The position numbers and the translations under genes were made by a program. Positions 1 through 8,741 of a DNA stretch of 64,000 bases are shown in pieces (position 1 is the stretch's first letter; the number at the start of each line of letters is the position of its first letter). Below the pieces are notes generated by a model. It made no database searches, had not been told where the DNA came from, and was given only the letters and a program-made list of their open reading frames with translations. Source of the DNA: Sphingomonas sp. TZW2008 (GTDB lineage Bacteria > Pseudomonadota > Alphaproteobacteria > Sphingomonadales > Sphingomonadaceae). The stretch lies in NCBI RefSeq assembly GCF_002117915.1, contig NZ_BDJB01000005.1, forward strand, positions 1-64,000, in the 5' to 3' direction.

Positions 1-320
1 CCCGCTCCGAAACACGCCGCAGAACGATAACGGCAAAGGGACCGAAGAGAATAACAGGTTCCGAAAGCAGCCGTACGATCTACAATTTCGTCGGCGACGC
101 TTTTGCTCGGGCGTGCCTCGGCGTACTTGCTGTATTGACTTGGTTCGAACGGGCGCGTCGCTCCCGCACTCCATGAGCGTAGTAGCTAATCTTTCCTGGA
201 ACTGCCTGTTGGAAGCCAAGCTATTTTCGCATGATCGAACGGCGGGAGTGCCAAGCTCAGGGCATTCAACAGCCGACATGCAACACATGGCGTGCGACGT
301 CGTATCAACTGATTAAACGC
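1..320. other. Left-edge region without an identifiable gene
   Basis: No recognisable protein or RNA gene is seen here. On the + strand one frame is open from the left edge to a TAA at 314-316 (about 104 codons), and another is open from the edge to a TGA at 174-176. Neither translation shows a familiar motif, and base composition is less GC-rich than in the neighbouring genes. A hairpin followed by a T-rich stretch begins just after position 320, so a rightward transcript could end there. This could be the tail of a gene starting outside the window, or non-coding sequence. Confidence 0.3.
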
Positions 321-358
321 GGCAGCGAGCCGGCAGCGAGCCGGCTCGCCGTTCTTTT
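321..358 (+). terminator. GC-rich hairpin with T-rich tail
   Basis: Two direct copies of GGCAGCGAGCC lead into the perfect palindrome GCGAGCCGGCTCGC (336-349), followed by GTTCTTTT. The T-rich side lies to the right, so it best fits termination of rightward transcription coming from the window edge. It overlaps the 3' end of the leftward catalase gene and could also help end that transcript. Confidence 0.4.
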
Positions 359-2430
359 CACGCCAGCGTTCGTACGCCTGCCTCTCGCGCGTAGAAGCGC
401 CGGCTCGCCGCCGCCACGAAGGCGTCGCCCAGTTCCGTCACACCGTCGTCCTTCTCAACCCCAGCTTTGTCAATCAGCGGTTGAGCGGCATCGCTGGCGC
501 CGATGGCCTTCAGGTGGCCGAAAGCGTCCATCACGAACTGCACAGCCGCTGCTTCCTTCAGTAGCGCCGCGCAGCCTTCGTCGGATAGTACCACCGCGAC
601 AGCGTCGAAGATCTGGCTCGGTGACCCTGCAAGCTGGCCATCCGCCTTACGCTTCGATCCATCGGCAAGCGTCGTACCGCCAACCTTTGGCGCGACCAGC
701 ACGGCCTTACCCCCAGCGGCTTCGACAGCCGCGACCACAGCGTCGATCGCTGCACCGTCACTGCCGTCGTTGAACAGGACACCCACGCTGCGCCCCTTCA
801 GCGTGTCTTTCATGTTCTTGTGGATCGACAAGGCATCGGAAGGCGCCATGTCGATCGGGTTGCGTGCCGCCGCAGCCTTCTGCGGCAGGTCGATGCCCAA
901 GCCATCGGCGACGCGCTTCGCCAGATCTTCATCGACGTTGCGCAGGTTGGCGACCATGCGCGGCGGCACCTGATCGAGCACGCCGACCTTCGACAGCTCG
1001 AACACGAACGACGAAGCGATATGCGCCTGCTCGTTTTCGGTCTGGGACCGATAGAAGAGCCGCGCCTGGCTATAGTGATCCGCGAACAATTCCGCGCGGA
1101 TGCGCAGCTTGTCGCCCTGCTCGTCCGGCCCGGTGGCGGCGTTCACCGTCGCGAAGCCGCGCTCGATGCTCTCGCGCGGGCCGCCGTCCTCGCCGTGCGC
1201 GGCGAGGCTGTTCGGCTCGTAGTTGGCACGGCCCTTCGGTACATGCGTCTGCATTTTCCCGTCGCGCTGAAAGTTTCCGAACGGGCACCGCGGCGCGTTG
1301 ATAGGGATCTGGTGGAAGTTCGTCGTTCCCAGCCGCGAGTTCTGCGTATCCAGGTAGCTGAACAGCCGCCCCTGCAGCAGCGGATCGTTCGAGAAGTCGA
1401 TGCCTGGCACGATATTGGTCGGCAGGAATGCGACTTGCTCCGTCTCGGCGAAGAAATTGTCCGGATTGCGGTTCAACGTCAGCGTGCCGATGATCCGCAC
1501 GGGCACGTCGTCTTCCGGGATCAGCTTGGTCGCGTCCAGCACGTCATAAGGCTGTGCTTCGGCAAATTCCTGGTCGAAGACCTGGATGCCGAGATCCCAT
1601 TGCGGGAACGATCCGGTGTCGATCGCTTCCCACAGATCGCGGCGCTGGTAGTCGTTGTCGGCCGCCTGGAGCTTTAATGCTTCGTCCCAGATCGTCGATT
1701 GAAGGCCGAGGCGCGGCTTCCAATGGAACTTGACGAAGCTTGCCTTCCCACCTGCATTGACCAGCTTGAAGGTGTGTACGCCGAACCCCTCCATCGTGCG
1801 GAACGACCGCGGCAGGGTGCGATCCGACATCGCCCACATCAGCATGTGGGTCGTCTCAGGCATCAGGCTCGCCCAGTCCCAGAAAGTATCGTGTGCGCTT
1901 CCCGCCTGCGGATAGGCGCGGTCGGCTTCCATCTTCACGGAGTGAACAAGATCGGGAAACTTGATCGCGTCCTGGATGAAGAAGACTGGGATGTTGTTGC
2001 CGACCAGATCCCAATTGCCTTCGCGCGTGTAGAATTTGACGGCGAAGCCGCGCACGTCGCGCGGCGTGTCGACCGAGCCAGCGCCGCCCGCGACGGTCGA
2101 GAAGCGAACGAATACCTCGGTCTGCTCGCCTTTGGTGAAGACGGCGGCCTTGGACAGGTCGCTGATATCGTCGGTCGCCTCAAAGACGCCGTGCGCGCCG
2201 GAGCCGCGCGCGTGCACGATGCGCTCGGGAATACGCTCGTGATCGAAGTGGAAGATCTTTTCGCGCAGGACGAAATCTTCGAGCAGCGTCGGGCCCCGCG
2301 CGCCGGACTTCAGGCTGTTCTGATTGTCGCTGATGGGCATGCCGTGATTGGTCGTCAGCACAGGCGCATCGCCCGCCGCACGCTGATGGGTCTCGCCGCC
2401 GTTGCCGGTAGCGGTGGTCATGTCGCTCAT
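358..2430 (-). CDS. katE: Large-subunit catalase (HPII type)
   Basis: Heme catalase of the large-subunit clade, converting hydrogen peroxide to water and oxygen in the cytoplasm. The protein is 690 residues from the start [10 protein letters not shown], chosen because it is followed by the usual HPII-like N-terminus. The frame stays open to 2499, but that extension looks non-conserved. The catalytic histidine is in [11 protein letters not shown] (about residue 73), and the distal asparagine region is [10 protein letters not shown]. The proximal heme tyrosine region is RLFSYLDTQ. Residues from about 540 onward form the extra flavodoxin/DJ-1-like C-terminal domain ([14 protein letters not shown]) found only in large catalases. 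It is a single gene; no EcfG-type promoter was found upstream. Confidence 0.95.
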   Translation of the reverse strand: MSDMTTATGNGGETHQRAAGDAPVLTTNHGMPISDNQNSLKSGARGPTLLEDFVLREKIFHFDHERIPERIVHARGSGAHGVFEATDDISDLSKAAVFTKGEQTEVFVRFSTVAGGAGSVDTPRDVRGFAVKFYTREGNWDLVGNNIPVFFIQDAIKFPDLVHSVKMEADRAYPQAGSAHDTFWDWASLMPETTHMLMWAMSDRTLPRSFRTMEGFGVHTFKLVNAGGKASFVKFHWKPRLGLQSTIWDEALKLQAADNDYQRRDLWEAIDTGSFPQWDLGIQVFDQEFAEAQPYDVLDATKLIPEDDVPVRIIGTLTLNRNPDNFFAETEQVAFLPTNIVPGIDFSNDPLLQGRLFSYLDTQNSRLGTTNFHQIPINAPRCPFGNFQRDGKMQTHVPKGRANYEPNSLAAHGEDGGPRESIERGFATVNAATGPDEQGDKLRIRAELFADHYSQARLFYRSQTENEQAHIASSFVFELSKVGVLDQVPPRMVANLRNVDEDLAKRVADGLGIDLPQKAAAARNPIDMAPSDALSIHKNMKDTLKGRSVGVLFNDGSDGAAIDAVVAAVEAAGGKAVLVAPKVGGTTLADGSKRKADGQLAGSPSQIFDAVAVVLSDEGCAALLKEAAAVQFVMDAFGHLKAIGASDAAQPLIDKAGVEKDDGVTELGDAFVAAASRRFYAREAGVRTLA

Positions 2431-2703
2431 GCAGATTTCCTTCGTCGCCAGATTTGGCTCGTCATAGGAACGAAGCTGGACGCCGAAGGTCCCATGCACA
2501 TTTTTTTGAAGGGGCAGGTGGATAGCCGGATGGCGGAGTTTGTTAGCCAGGCAAAGGTGGCAACGTCACACGTCGAACCGTCCTTGAGGTCGAGCGTGTC
2601 TGCAGAACCTGACTGTCCAACGTCGCCTATTATGGGCGTCCAACTGCAGAAGGTACGACGGCTTTCGATCCCCGGCCGGTAAACCCACTAGCGGGCAGGG
2701 CAG

Positions 2704-2991
2704 CTAATCTACCCGAACGCCCTTCCAAAATGCTATGCGACCGCGAATTTGGTCGGCCGCTGCTTTGGGTTCAGGGTAGTACCATGCGGCATCATGGTTC
2801 TCGGCGCCATTCACGCGCAAGCTGTAGTAATGAGCCGTCCCTTTCCACGGGCAGAAACTTGTCGTGCTGCTTGGCAGAAGGACTACCGCGTCGACGCTGT
2901 CGGCAGGAAAATAGTGGTTGCCTTCCACGATTACCGTATCATCGCTCTGCGCGATCAATGCACCGTTCCAACGTGCTTCGACCACATCCAT
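2704..2991 (-). CDS. DUF427 domain protein
   Basis: A 95-residue protein of the DUF427 family, a small single-domain beta-rich fold of unknown biochemical role that is common in proteobacteria and actinobacteria. Recognisable stretches are ARWNGALIAQSD, the PWKGTAHYYSL core and AAWYYPEPK. The start at 2991 gives the normal family length of about 90-95 residues; the frame extends upstream but without conserved sequence. It lies between katE and a stress-induced operon, which suggests but does not prove a stress context. Confidence 0.85.
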   Translation of the reverse strand: MDVVEARWNGALIAQSDDTVIVEGNHYFPADSVDAVVLLPSSTTSFCPWKGTAHYYSLRVNGAENHDAAWYYPEPKAAADQIRGRIAFWKGVRVD

Positions 2992-3213
2992 TCTCCTACC
3001 GCCGACGCCGTAAGTCGGATTGCATCTTTCTCCCGTCAAGCAGCAACAAAGCGGTGAACGGACGTCTGCTTCAGGTAAGCACGATGGATGCCGTAACTGA
3101 CCAGTGTTTTGGCCGAGATCCCTTAGGATTTGCCGTCCACGCTTTCTGCCGCTTTCGTCCACCGCAAAGGCGCGACAGCGGCGTTAGATTGATTGAGGTT
3201 ACATAGAATTCGC

Positions 3214-3239
3214 GGAACGGGCGTCGAGTCGCCCTCGTT
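3214..3239 (+). promoter_or_regulatory. EcfG-type general stress promoter
   Basis: GGAAC at 3214-3218, a 17-base spacer, then CGTT at 3236-3239. This matches the alphaproteobacterial EcfG consensus GGAAC-N16/17-CGTT exactly. It lies 27 bases upstream of the SRPBCC gene start, leaving room for a short leader with the AGGAGAAGG ribosome binding site. It should drive the three-gene operon 3266-5896. Confidence 0.8.
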
Positions 3240-3265
3240 GGATCAGCATTCCCGAGGAGAAGGTA

Positions 3266-3874
3266 ATGGCGGATCCAGCCCACACGACGTCGGCGGACGA
3301 TGCGCCGCTCGCCACGTCGAAGCATCGCGCGGCGGCGGTGGCGGCGGCAACGAACGGCTCGATCGATGTCCCTGCGGACGGCGATGCGGATACGCTGGTC
3401 GCCCGCAGCGTCACGATCAATCGACCGCGCGACGAGCTCTACGCCTATTGGCGCAATCTGCCGCAGCTCGCCACCTTCATGGAAAATGTCGAGCGGATCG
3501 AGATGCTCGACGATCTGCGCTCGCATTGGGTGGTCAAGGCACCGGCGGGTCGCGATGTCGAATGGGTTGCGCAGATCACCGAGGATCGTGCGGGCGAGGT
3601 GATCGCCTGGGCGTCCGAGGAGGGAGCGGAGGTGCCCAACAGCGGTCGCGTCGAGTTCCGCGACGCCTCCGGTGGACGTGGCACGGTCGTCACCGCGACG
3701 ATCCTCTATGATCCGCCGGCGGGCGCGATCGGCAAGCTGATCGCCAAGCTGTTCCAGCGTGAGCCCGCGATTCAGGCGCGGCGTGACCTGCGCCGCTTCA
3801 AGCAGTTGATGGAGACGGGCGAGATCGCCACCGGCGCGCGCAACACGCGCCTCCTAGAGGAAGGAAAAAACTGA
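3266..3874 (+). CDS. SRPBCC family protein (polyketide cyclase/dehydrase-like)
   Basis: A 202-residue protein. After a low-complexity, Ala/Thr-rich first 45 residues comes an SRPBCC (START-like) fold typical of the COG5637 'predicted integral membrane/cyclase' group, with landmarks [38 protein letters not shown] and [15 protein letters not shown] near the end. The fold binds hydrophobic ligands; the substrate here is unknown. It has a strong AGGAGAAGG ribosome binding site and shares one base with the next gene, so translation is probably coupled. In related bacteria such genes sit with alcohol dehydrogenases in stress-induced operons, which fits the EcfG promoter upstream. Confidence 0.9.
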   Translation: MADPAHTTSADDAPLATSKHRAAAVAAATNGSIDVPADGDADTLVARSVTINRPRDELYAYWRNLPQLATFMENVERIEMLDDLRSHWVVKAPAGRDVEWVAQITEDRAGEVIAWASEEGAEVPNSGRVEFRDASGGRGTVVTATILYDPPAGAIGKLIAKLFQREPAIQARRDLRRFKQLMETGEIATGARNTRLLEEGKN

Positions 3875-5064
3875 TGCGCGCGCTCACCTGGCACGGCAAG
3901 CACGACGTGCGCGTCGACACGGTCGACGATCCCGAGATCCTCAATCCGCGCGATGCAATCATCAAGATAACGTCGACCGCGATTTGCGGATCGGACCTGC
4001 ACCTCTACGACGGATATATTCCGACGATGCAGTCGGGTGACATTCTTGGCCACGAGTTCATGGGCGAAGTGGTCGAGATCGGTGCCAAATCGACCTTGAA
4101 GAAAGGGCAGCGCGTCGTTGTGCCCTTCACCATCTCGTGCGGATCATGCTTCCACTGCGGCAAGCACCAATATTCGGCGTGCGACAACGGCCTGCCGGCG
4201 GATAACCAGGATATCGCACAGACTTTGTACGGCCAGCCGATGGCCGGCCTGTTCGGCTACAGCCACATGACGGGCGGCTATTCAGGTGGGCAGGCCGAAT
4301 ATGTCCGCGTGCCGTTCAGCGACGTCGGCCCGATCGTCGTTCCGGACGGCGTCGAGGACGAGAAGGTTCTGTTCCTATCCGACATCCTGCCGACCGGATG
4401 GATGGCGGCGGAGAACGCCGATATCGAGCCCGGCGATACCGTCGCGGTATGGGGCTGCGGGCCCGTAGGGCTGTTCGCGATCCAGTCGGCGTTTCTGATG
4501 GGTGCGGAGCGAGTGATCGCGATCGATCACTTCCCGCATCGGCTGGAACTCGCCAAGCGCTTCGGCGCCGAGACGATCAACTTTGAGGAGAGCGCGGCCT
4601 ACGAAGCGCTGATGGAGATGACCGGTGGGATCGGGCCCGATGCCTGCATCGATTCGGTCGGCCTCGAAGCGCACGGCCTGTTCGTCGACAACATCGTCGA
4701 CCAGATCAAGGCATCAACCTTCCTCGGTACCGATCGTCCGCACTCGATCCGTCAGGCGATCATCGCGTGCCGCAAGGGCGGACGCGTGTCGATGCCGGCG
4801 GTGTACGGCGGCTTTGTCGACAAATTCCCGCTCGGCGCCTTCATGGAGAAGGGGCTGACGCTCAAGACCGGGCAGACGCACGTCCAGCATTACCTACCGG
4901 GGCTGCTCGCCGCGATCATGGAAGGAAAGATCGATACGACCTTCCTCATCAGTCACACGCTGCCGCTCGAGAACGCCCCGGACGGATACCGGATGTTCCA
5001 CGATCGCCAGAACGAGGTGACCAAGGTGGTCCTGAAGCCCGGCCTGGACCGTATCCAGCTCTGA
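3874..5064 (+). CDS. Zinc-dependent alcohol dehydrogenase (formaldehyde-dehydrogenase-like)
   Basis: A 396-residue medium-chain dehydrogenase. Catalytic-zinc ligands are in [12 protein letters not shown] and GHEFMGEV. A second cysteine cluster, [15 protein letters not shown] (about residues 90-104), marks the structural zinc lobe. The nucleotide-binding motif is VWGCGPVGL near residue 192. The long insert and the order of motifs resemble glutathione-independent formaldehyde dehydrogenase-like proteins that oxidise short alcohols or aldehydes with NAD(P). Specificity cannot be read from sequence. It is the middle gene of the EcfG-controlled operon, starting within the stop of the SRPBCC gene. 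Confidence 0.9.
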   Translation: MRALTWHGKHDVRVDTVDDPEILNPRDAIIKITSTAICGSDLHLYDGYIPTMQSGDILGHEFMGEVVEIGAKSTLKKGQRVVVPFTISCGSCFHCGKHQYSACDNGLPADNQDIAQTLYGQPMAGLFGYSHMTGGYSGGQAEYVRVPFSDVGPIVVPDGVEDEKVLFLSDILPTGWMAAENADIEPGDTVAVWGCGPVGLFAIQSAFLMGAERVIAIDHFPHRLELAKRFGAETINFEESAAYEALMEMTGGIGPDACIDSVGLEAHGLFVDNIVDQIKASTFLGTDRPHSIRQAIIACRKGGRVSMPAVYGGFVDKFPLGAFMEKGLTLKTGQTHVQHYLPGLLAAIMEGKIDTTFLISHTLPLENAPDGYRMFHDRQNEVTKVVLKPGLDRIQL

Positions 5065-5110
5065 TCCACCAGCGAGGCGTGCCGCGGACGGTGCGCTAGG
5101 AGATATCATC

Positions 5111-5896
5111 ATGGCCGACAAATTGGCGATTATCACCGGCGCATCGACCGGTATTGGGTTCGAGCTTGCCAGCATCGCGGCGCGCGAAGGCTATGACATC
5201 ATCGTCGTCGCCGACGAGCCGTTGATCGATGCTGCCGCCCGCGATTTCGAACAATTCGGCACGAAAGTGCAGGCGATCGAGGCCGATTTGTCGACGATCG
5301 ACGGGGTCGATCGCGTGCTCGACGCGGCGGCGGGGCGACGGATCGACGTCGTCTGTGCCAATGCGGCGATCAGCAAGGGCGGGCCGTTCCTCGACGAGAG
5401 CGTCGCCGATTGGCGGCGATCGGTCGACACCAACATCACCGGTACCGTCTACCTGCTGCAGCGCACACTGCGCGATATGGTGGCGCGCAACTCGGGCAAG
5501 ATCCTCGTCACGGGATCGATCGCCGGATACATCCCGGGCGCTTTCAATGCGATCTACAATGCGACCAAGGCGTTCATCGACAATTTCACCGAGGCGCTGC
5601 GCAACGAGATCAAGGACGTCGACGGCGTCACGCTGACGACGCTGATGCCAGGGCCGACCGACACCGAGTTCTTCGCGCGTGCCGACATGCTCGACACGCC
5701 CGTCGGCAAAAGTGAGTCGAAGGCCGATCCGGCCAAGGTCGCGCAGGACGGATGGGACGCGCTGATCGCGGGCAAGGGGCACATCGTGTCCGGCCTGTCG
5801 AACAAGCTGCAGGTGATCGGCTCCGGGCTGCTGCCGCAGTCAGTCCTCGCGCAGATGCATCGCGGCATGGCGGAGCCCGAAGGCGGCGAGGAGTGA
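5111..5896 (+). CDS. SDR family NAD(P)-dependent oxidoreductase
   Basis: A 261-residue classical short-chain dehydrogenase with the nucleotide motif ITGASTGIG at the N-terminus, a CANAAIS structural motif, and a catalytic Ser-Tyr-Lys set in GSIAGYI and YNATKAF. The substrate is unknown. It follows the alcohol dehydrogenase by 46 bases with a GGAGATATC leader and is the last gene of the three-gene operon; a 13-bp hairpin follows the stop. Together with the zinc dehydrogenase it probably serves carbonyl or aldehyde detoxification under general stress (inference from context). Confidence 0.9.
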   Translation: MADKLAIITGASTGIGFELASIAAREGYDIIVVADEPLIDAAARDFEQFGTKVQAIEADLSTIDGVDRVLDAAAGRRIDVVCANAAISKGGPFLDESVADWRRSVDTNITGTVYLLQRTLRDMVARNSGKILVTGSIAGYIPGAFNAIYNATKAFIDNFTEALRNEIKDVDGVTLTTLMPGPTDTEFFARADMLDTPVGKSESKADPAKVAQDGWDALIAGKGHIVSGLSNKLQVIGSGLLPQSVLAQMHRGMAEPEGGEE

Positions 5897-5915
5897 TCTC
5901 GTAGCAGGTTACTAG

Positions 5916-5952
5916 GGCGATCGGCCCGAGCTTCCCTCCCGGGCCGATCGCC
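5916..5952 (+). terminator. Hairpin after the SDR operon
   Basis: A perfect 13-bp inverted repeat, GGCGATCGGCCCG and its complement, with an 11-base loop, 20 bases after the SDR stop. There is no T-run, so it may be a weak terminator or an RNA-stabilising stem. Confidence 0.55.
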
Positions 5953-6124
5953 TAAGCCTGACCAACGTGTCAGGCTGCGTCATCCGAATGTCCTGCTAGG
6001 CGTGCAGCGGTGCGGCGATCGCAAGCGTGAAAAGTGCTGGCAAGCCGCAGCGGGCGTCGGCACACTCGCCGATGAACCATCGGGATCGCGCGCATAGCGC
6101 GGCGACGGGTGAGGGGAGGGAAGG

Positions 6125-7657
6125 ATGAGCAACCTGCCGCCGACATTCGGCGAAGCGCTGGCGCGGCACGCCGTCGAACGGCCCGATCAGGTCGCACTGC
6201 GCTTCGAGGATCGCGTCACCGATTACGCGACATTTGATCGACATGCGAGCCAGATTGCCAACGGGCTGATCGCGATGGGGATGCGCAAGGGAGATCGCGT
6301 CGCCTATCTCGGAAAGAACAGCGATTGGGCGGTCGAGCTCGCACTCGGCGTTGCGCGCGCGGGGATGATCCTGGTGCCCGTTATCTGGCGGCTGGCGCCG
6401 GCGGAGGTCGACGGCATCCTCGCCGATTCAGGCGCCAGGACGCTATTCGTCGAGCCGGCGTTCAATCGCGCGTTTCCAATGGCGAACGTTGTCATCCTCG
6501 ATGAAGGCTTCGCACGGTGGCGCGACGCGCAGGGCCCGGTACCGCCAGCGATTGCCGTAAACGAAGACGATGTTGTCCTCCAACTCTACACTTCGGGCAC
6601 CACCGGCGCGCCGAAGGGCGTGATGCTCAGCCACGCCAACGGCATTCGCCAGCGCCAGGCGCAGCTCGACGCCCAGGTCGACTGGCTGCTCGCCAACCCG
6701 GGCGACGCGACGATTATCGCCATGCCCTACGGTCATATCGGCGGGGTCGGCGTCGCGCTCGGCGCGGTGAACAGTGGGCAGGAGCTCATTATCCACGCTG
6801 AATATGACGCGAGCGCGGTGATGGATGCGATCGCCGCGCATCGCGTGCGCCGGCTGTTCCTCGTGCCAGCGGCGATCGGGCTGATGCTGCAGCATCCCAA
6901 GGCCGCAACCGCCGATTTCTCGTCAATCGAGACGTTGTCCTACGGCGCTAGCCCGATCCCGCTGCCGCTGCTGCAACAGGCGGTGGCGCGTATCGGCTGC
7001 GGTTTCGTCCAGGTCTACGGTATGACCGAGACGTGGGGCTCGATCGTCGCGCTGCCGCCCGAGGATCACCTGCCCGGGCGCGAGCACAAGATGACCGCGG
7101 CGGGTAAGGCGCTGCCCGGCGTCGAGCTGCGCATCCTCGACGAGGACGGCAACGAGGTGCCGCCAGGGACGATCGGCGAGGTCGCGATCCGCAGCCCGAA
7201 CAACACGCGCGGCTATTGGAACAAGCCCGAAGAGAGCGTCAAGGCGCTGGTCGGCGACGGCTGGCTGCGTACCGGCGATGCCGGCATTCTCGACGAGGAC
7301 GGCTATCTCTTCATCCAGGATCGCATCAAGGACATGATCATCACCGGCGCGGAGAACGTCTATCCCGCGGAGGTGGAGAGCGCGATCTACGGCCACCCGG
7401 CGGTCGCCGACGTCGCGGTCATCGGCGTGCCCGATCCCAAATGGGGCGAGGCGGTGAAGGCGATGGTCGTCCTGCATCCGGGGGCCGATGCCGATGCCGC
7501 GGCGATCATCGGCCATGCGCGCGAACGCATCGCCGGTTTCAAATGCCCCAAGAGCGTCGACTTCATTGACGCGCTCCCGCGCAACCCGTCTGGCAAGATC
7601 CTGCGGCGGACGCTGCGCGAGCCATTCTGGGCCGGTCTCGATCGAAAGGTGAACTGA
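6125..7657 (+). CDS. AMP-dependent acyl-CoA synthetase/ligase
   Basis: A 510-residue ANL-superfamily enzyme that activates a carboxylic acid to its CoA thioester via an acyl-adenylate. The phosphate-binding loop is LYTSGTTGAPKGVML (about 155-170). The A5 motif is VYGMTETWG, the hinge region is WLRTGDAG and IKDMIITGAENVYPAE, and the C-terminal lysine sits in PRNPSGKILRRTL. Length is normal for medium/long-chain fatty acid or aromatic acid ligases; the exact substrate is not evident. GGGAGGGAAGG is the ribosome binding site. It overlaps the following dehydrogenase gene by one base, so the two products probably act in sequence. Confidence 0.92.
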   Translation: MSNLPPTFGEALARHAVERPDQVALRFEDRVTDYATFDRHASQIANGLIAMGMRKGDRVAYLGKNSDWAVELALGVARAGMILVPVIWRLAPAEVDGILADSGARTLFVEPAFNRAFPMANVVILDEGFARWRDAQGPVPPAIAVNEDDVVLQLYTSGTTGAPKGVMLSHANGIRQRQAQLDAQVDWLLANPGDATIIAMPYGHIGGVGVALGAVNSGQELIIHAEYDASAVMDAIAAHRVRRLFLVPAAIGLMLQHPKAATADFSSIETLSYGASPIPLPLLQQAVARIGCGFVQVYGMTETWGSIVALPPEDHLPGREHKMTAAGKALPGVELRILDEDGNEVPPGTIGEVAIRSPNNTRGYWNKPEESVKALVGDGWLRTGDAGILDEDGYLFIQDRIKDMIITGAENVYPAEVESAIYGHPAVADVAVIGVPDPKWGEAVKAMVVLHPGADADAAAIIGHARERIAGFKCPKSVDFIDALPRNPSGKILRRTLREPFWAGLDRKVN

Positions 7658-8391
7658 TGGATTTCGCACGCACCGAAGAGCAGCGGATGCTTGGTGAGAC
7701 GCTCGACGGGATGCTGACGGTGGCGAGCAGCGATTGGCGGATCGTCGACGAGGCGGGTCTCGGCGCGCTCGGCGTCGCGGCGCAGGACGATGGCCTTGGC
7801 GAGGAGGTGCGCGATGCCGCCGTCGTCGCGGCCGCCTTCGGTCGCGCCAACGTCACGCTTCCCTGGGCGGAGCACTGGATCGCGACGCGGCTCGGCGAGC
7901 GCGGCAATGACGGCCCCCGCGCGACCGATCCCGCGCGAGCGCTCGATTGCGCTGGCAATCAGCGGGCGTGGGCGGAGGACGCGCTGACGGTGCTGCACTG
8001 TGCGGAGATCGTCGGCTTGTGTCGTACCATGCTGCGCGATGCCGCGCGTTTCGCCAAGGAACGGCGTCAGTTCGGTGTCGCGATCGCCAGTTTCCAGGCG
8101 CTGCGCCACCGCATGGCAGATATGGCGATGCAGCTCGAACTTGCCGCGGCAATGACCGACGTCGCGATCGACGTGCTCGACGCGGACGCGGCTGAGCGCG
8201 TGAACGCCGTCTCCGCCGCGCGCGTGACGTGTGACGATGCCGCGCGACTCGTTGGCGAGGGCGCGGTGCAGATCCACGGCGCGATGGGGCTCACCGCCGA
8301 ACTCGCGCTCGGCGGCTACTTTCGCCGCGCCCGTACGCTGGCACAGGGCGATGGCACCGCCCAGGCGCACCTGCGCCGCTACGCCGCTTGA
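7657..8391 (+). CDS. Short acyl-CoA dehydrogenase family protein lacking the middle domain
   Basis: A 244-residue acyl-CoA dehydrogenase homologue, far shorter than the usual 370-400. The first 70 residues (MDFARTEEQRMLGETL...) match the start of the N-terminal helical domain. From about residue 105 the C-terminal helical domain is present (EIVGLCRTMLRDAARFAKERRQFG, QIHGAMGLTAEL). The central beta domain that holds much of the FAD and acyl-CoA contacts is essentially missing. The gene is intact and translationally coupled to the ligase, so this looks like a designed subunit. It may pair with the full-length enzyme encoded at 8742-9881, as in alpha2beta2 acyl-CoA dehydrogenases of sterol catabolism (inference). 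Confidence 0.82.
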   Translation: MDFARTEEQRMLGETLDGMLTVASSDWRIVDEAGLGALGVAAQDDGLGEEVRDAAVVAAAFGRANVTLPWAEHWIATRLGERGNDGPRATDPARALDCAGNQRAWAEDALTVLHCAEIVGLCRTMLRDAARFAKERRQFGVAIASFQALRHRMADMAMQLELAAAMTDVAIDVLDADAAERVNAVSAARVTCDDAARLVGEGAVQIHGAMGLTAELALGGYFRRARTLAQGDGTAQAHLRRYAA

Positions 8392-8404
8392 TCGGGGACG
8401 CTGC

Positions 8405-8429
8405 GGAACTGATGCGGATCAATGCCGTT
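8405..8429 (+). promoter_or_regulatory. EcfG-type general stress promoter for csbD
   Basis: GGAAC at 8405-8409, a 16-base spacer, then CGTT at 8426-8429: an exact EcfG consensus. It lies 57 bases upstream of the CsbD start. CsbD-like genes are known general-stress genes in several phyla, which supports the call. Confidence 0.82.
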
Positions 8430-8485
8430 GAATAGGTAAGCGGTCGCTTAAGCGGTCGCGCCCCTCGAACCAACGGAGCGCCATC

Positions 8486-8668
8486 ATGGGTGAACTCACC
8501 GACAAGCTGTCCGCCGCGGGCAACAAGATCGCCGGCAACGTCAAGGAAGCCGTCGGCAAGGCGACCGACAATGAGCGTCTGGAAGCCGAAGGCGAGGCGC
8601 AGCAGGCGAAGGGCACCGGTCAGGACGTCAAGGGCAGCGTCAAGGGCGCGCTTGGCGACAAGATCTGA
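8486..8668 (+). CDS. CsbD family stress protein
   Basis: A 60-residue, highly charged, probably disordered or helical protein of the CsbD family (GELTDKLSAAGNKIAGNVKEA ... KGTGQDVKGSVKGALGDKI). CsbD is a general stress protein in Bacillus, and homologues are common in stress regulons; its biochemical role is unknown. It is a single-gene unit between an EcfG promoter and a strong terminator. Confidence 0.93.
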   Translation: MGELTDKLSAAGNKIAGNVKEAVGKATDNERLEAEGEAQQAKGTGQDVKGSVKGALGDKI

Positions 8669-8691
8669 TCGATTGACCGATCTGACGACTG

Positions 8692-8722
8692 ACGGCCGCT
8701 CCCTCCCCGGGGCGGCCGTTTT
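8692..8722 (+). terminator. Rho-independent terminator after csbD
   Basis: Inverted repeat ACGGCCGC / GCGGCCGT (8692-8699 and 8712-8719) directly followed by TTTTCGTTT. This is the classic intrinsic terminator shape for rightward transcription, and it separates csbD from the convergent dehydrogenase gene. Confidence 0.85.
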
Positions 8723-8741
8723 CGTTTGGCCGTCAGGCGGC

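Noticed and set aside
336..349. Palindrome GCGAGCCGGCTCGC as a possible attachment or binding site
   Set aside because: It is part of a terminator-like hairpin with a T-rich tail, and no integrase or second copy is nearby.
2431..2703. Search for an EcfG or other stress promoter upstream of katE
   Set aside because: No GGAAC-N16/17-CGTT match was found on the relevant strand, so no regulatory claim is made for katE.
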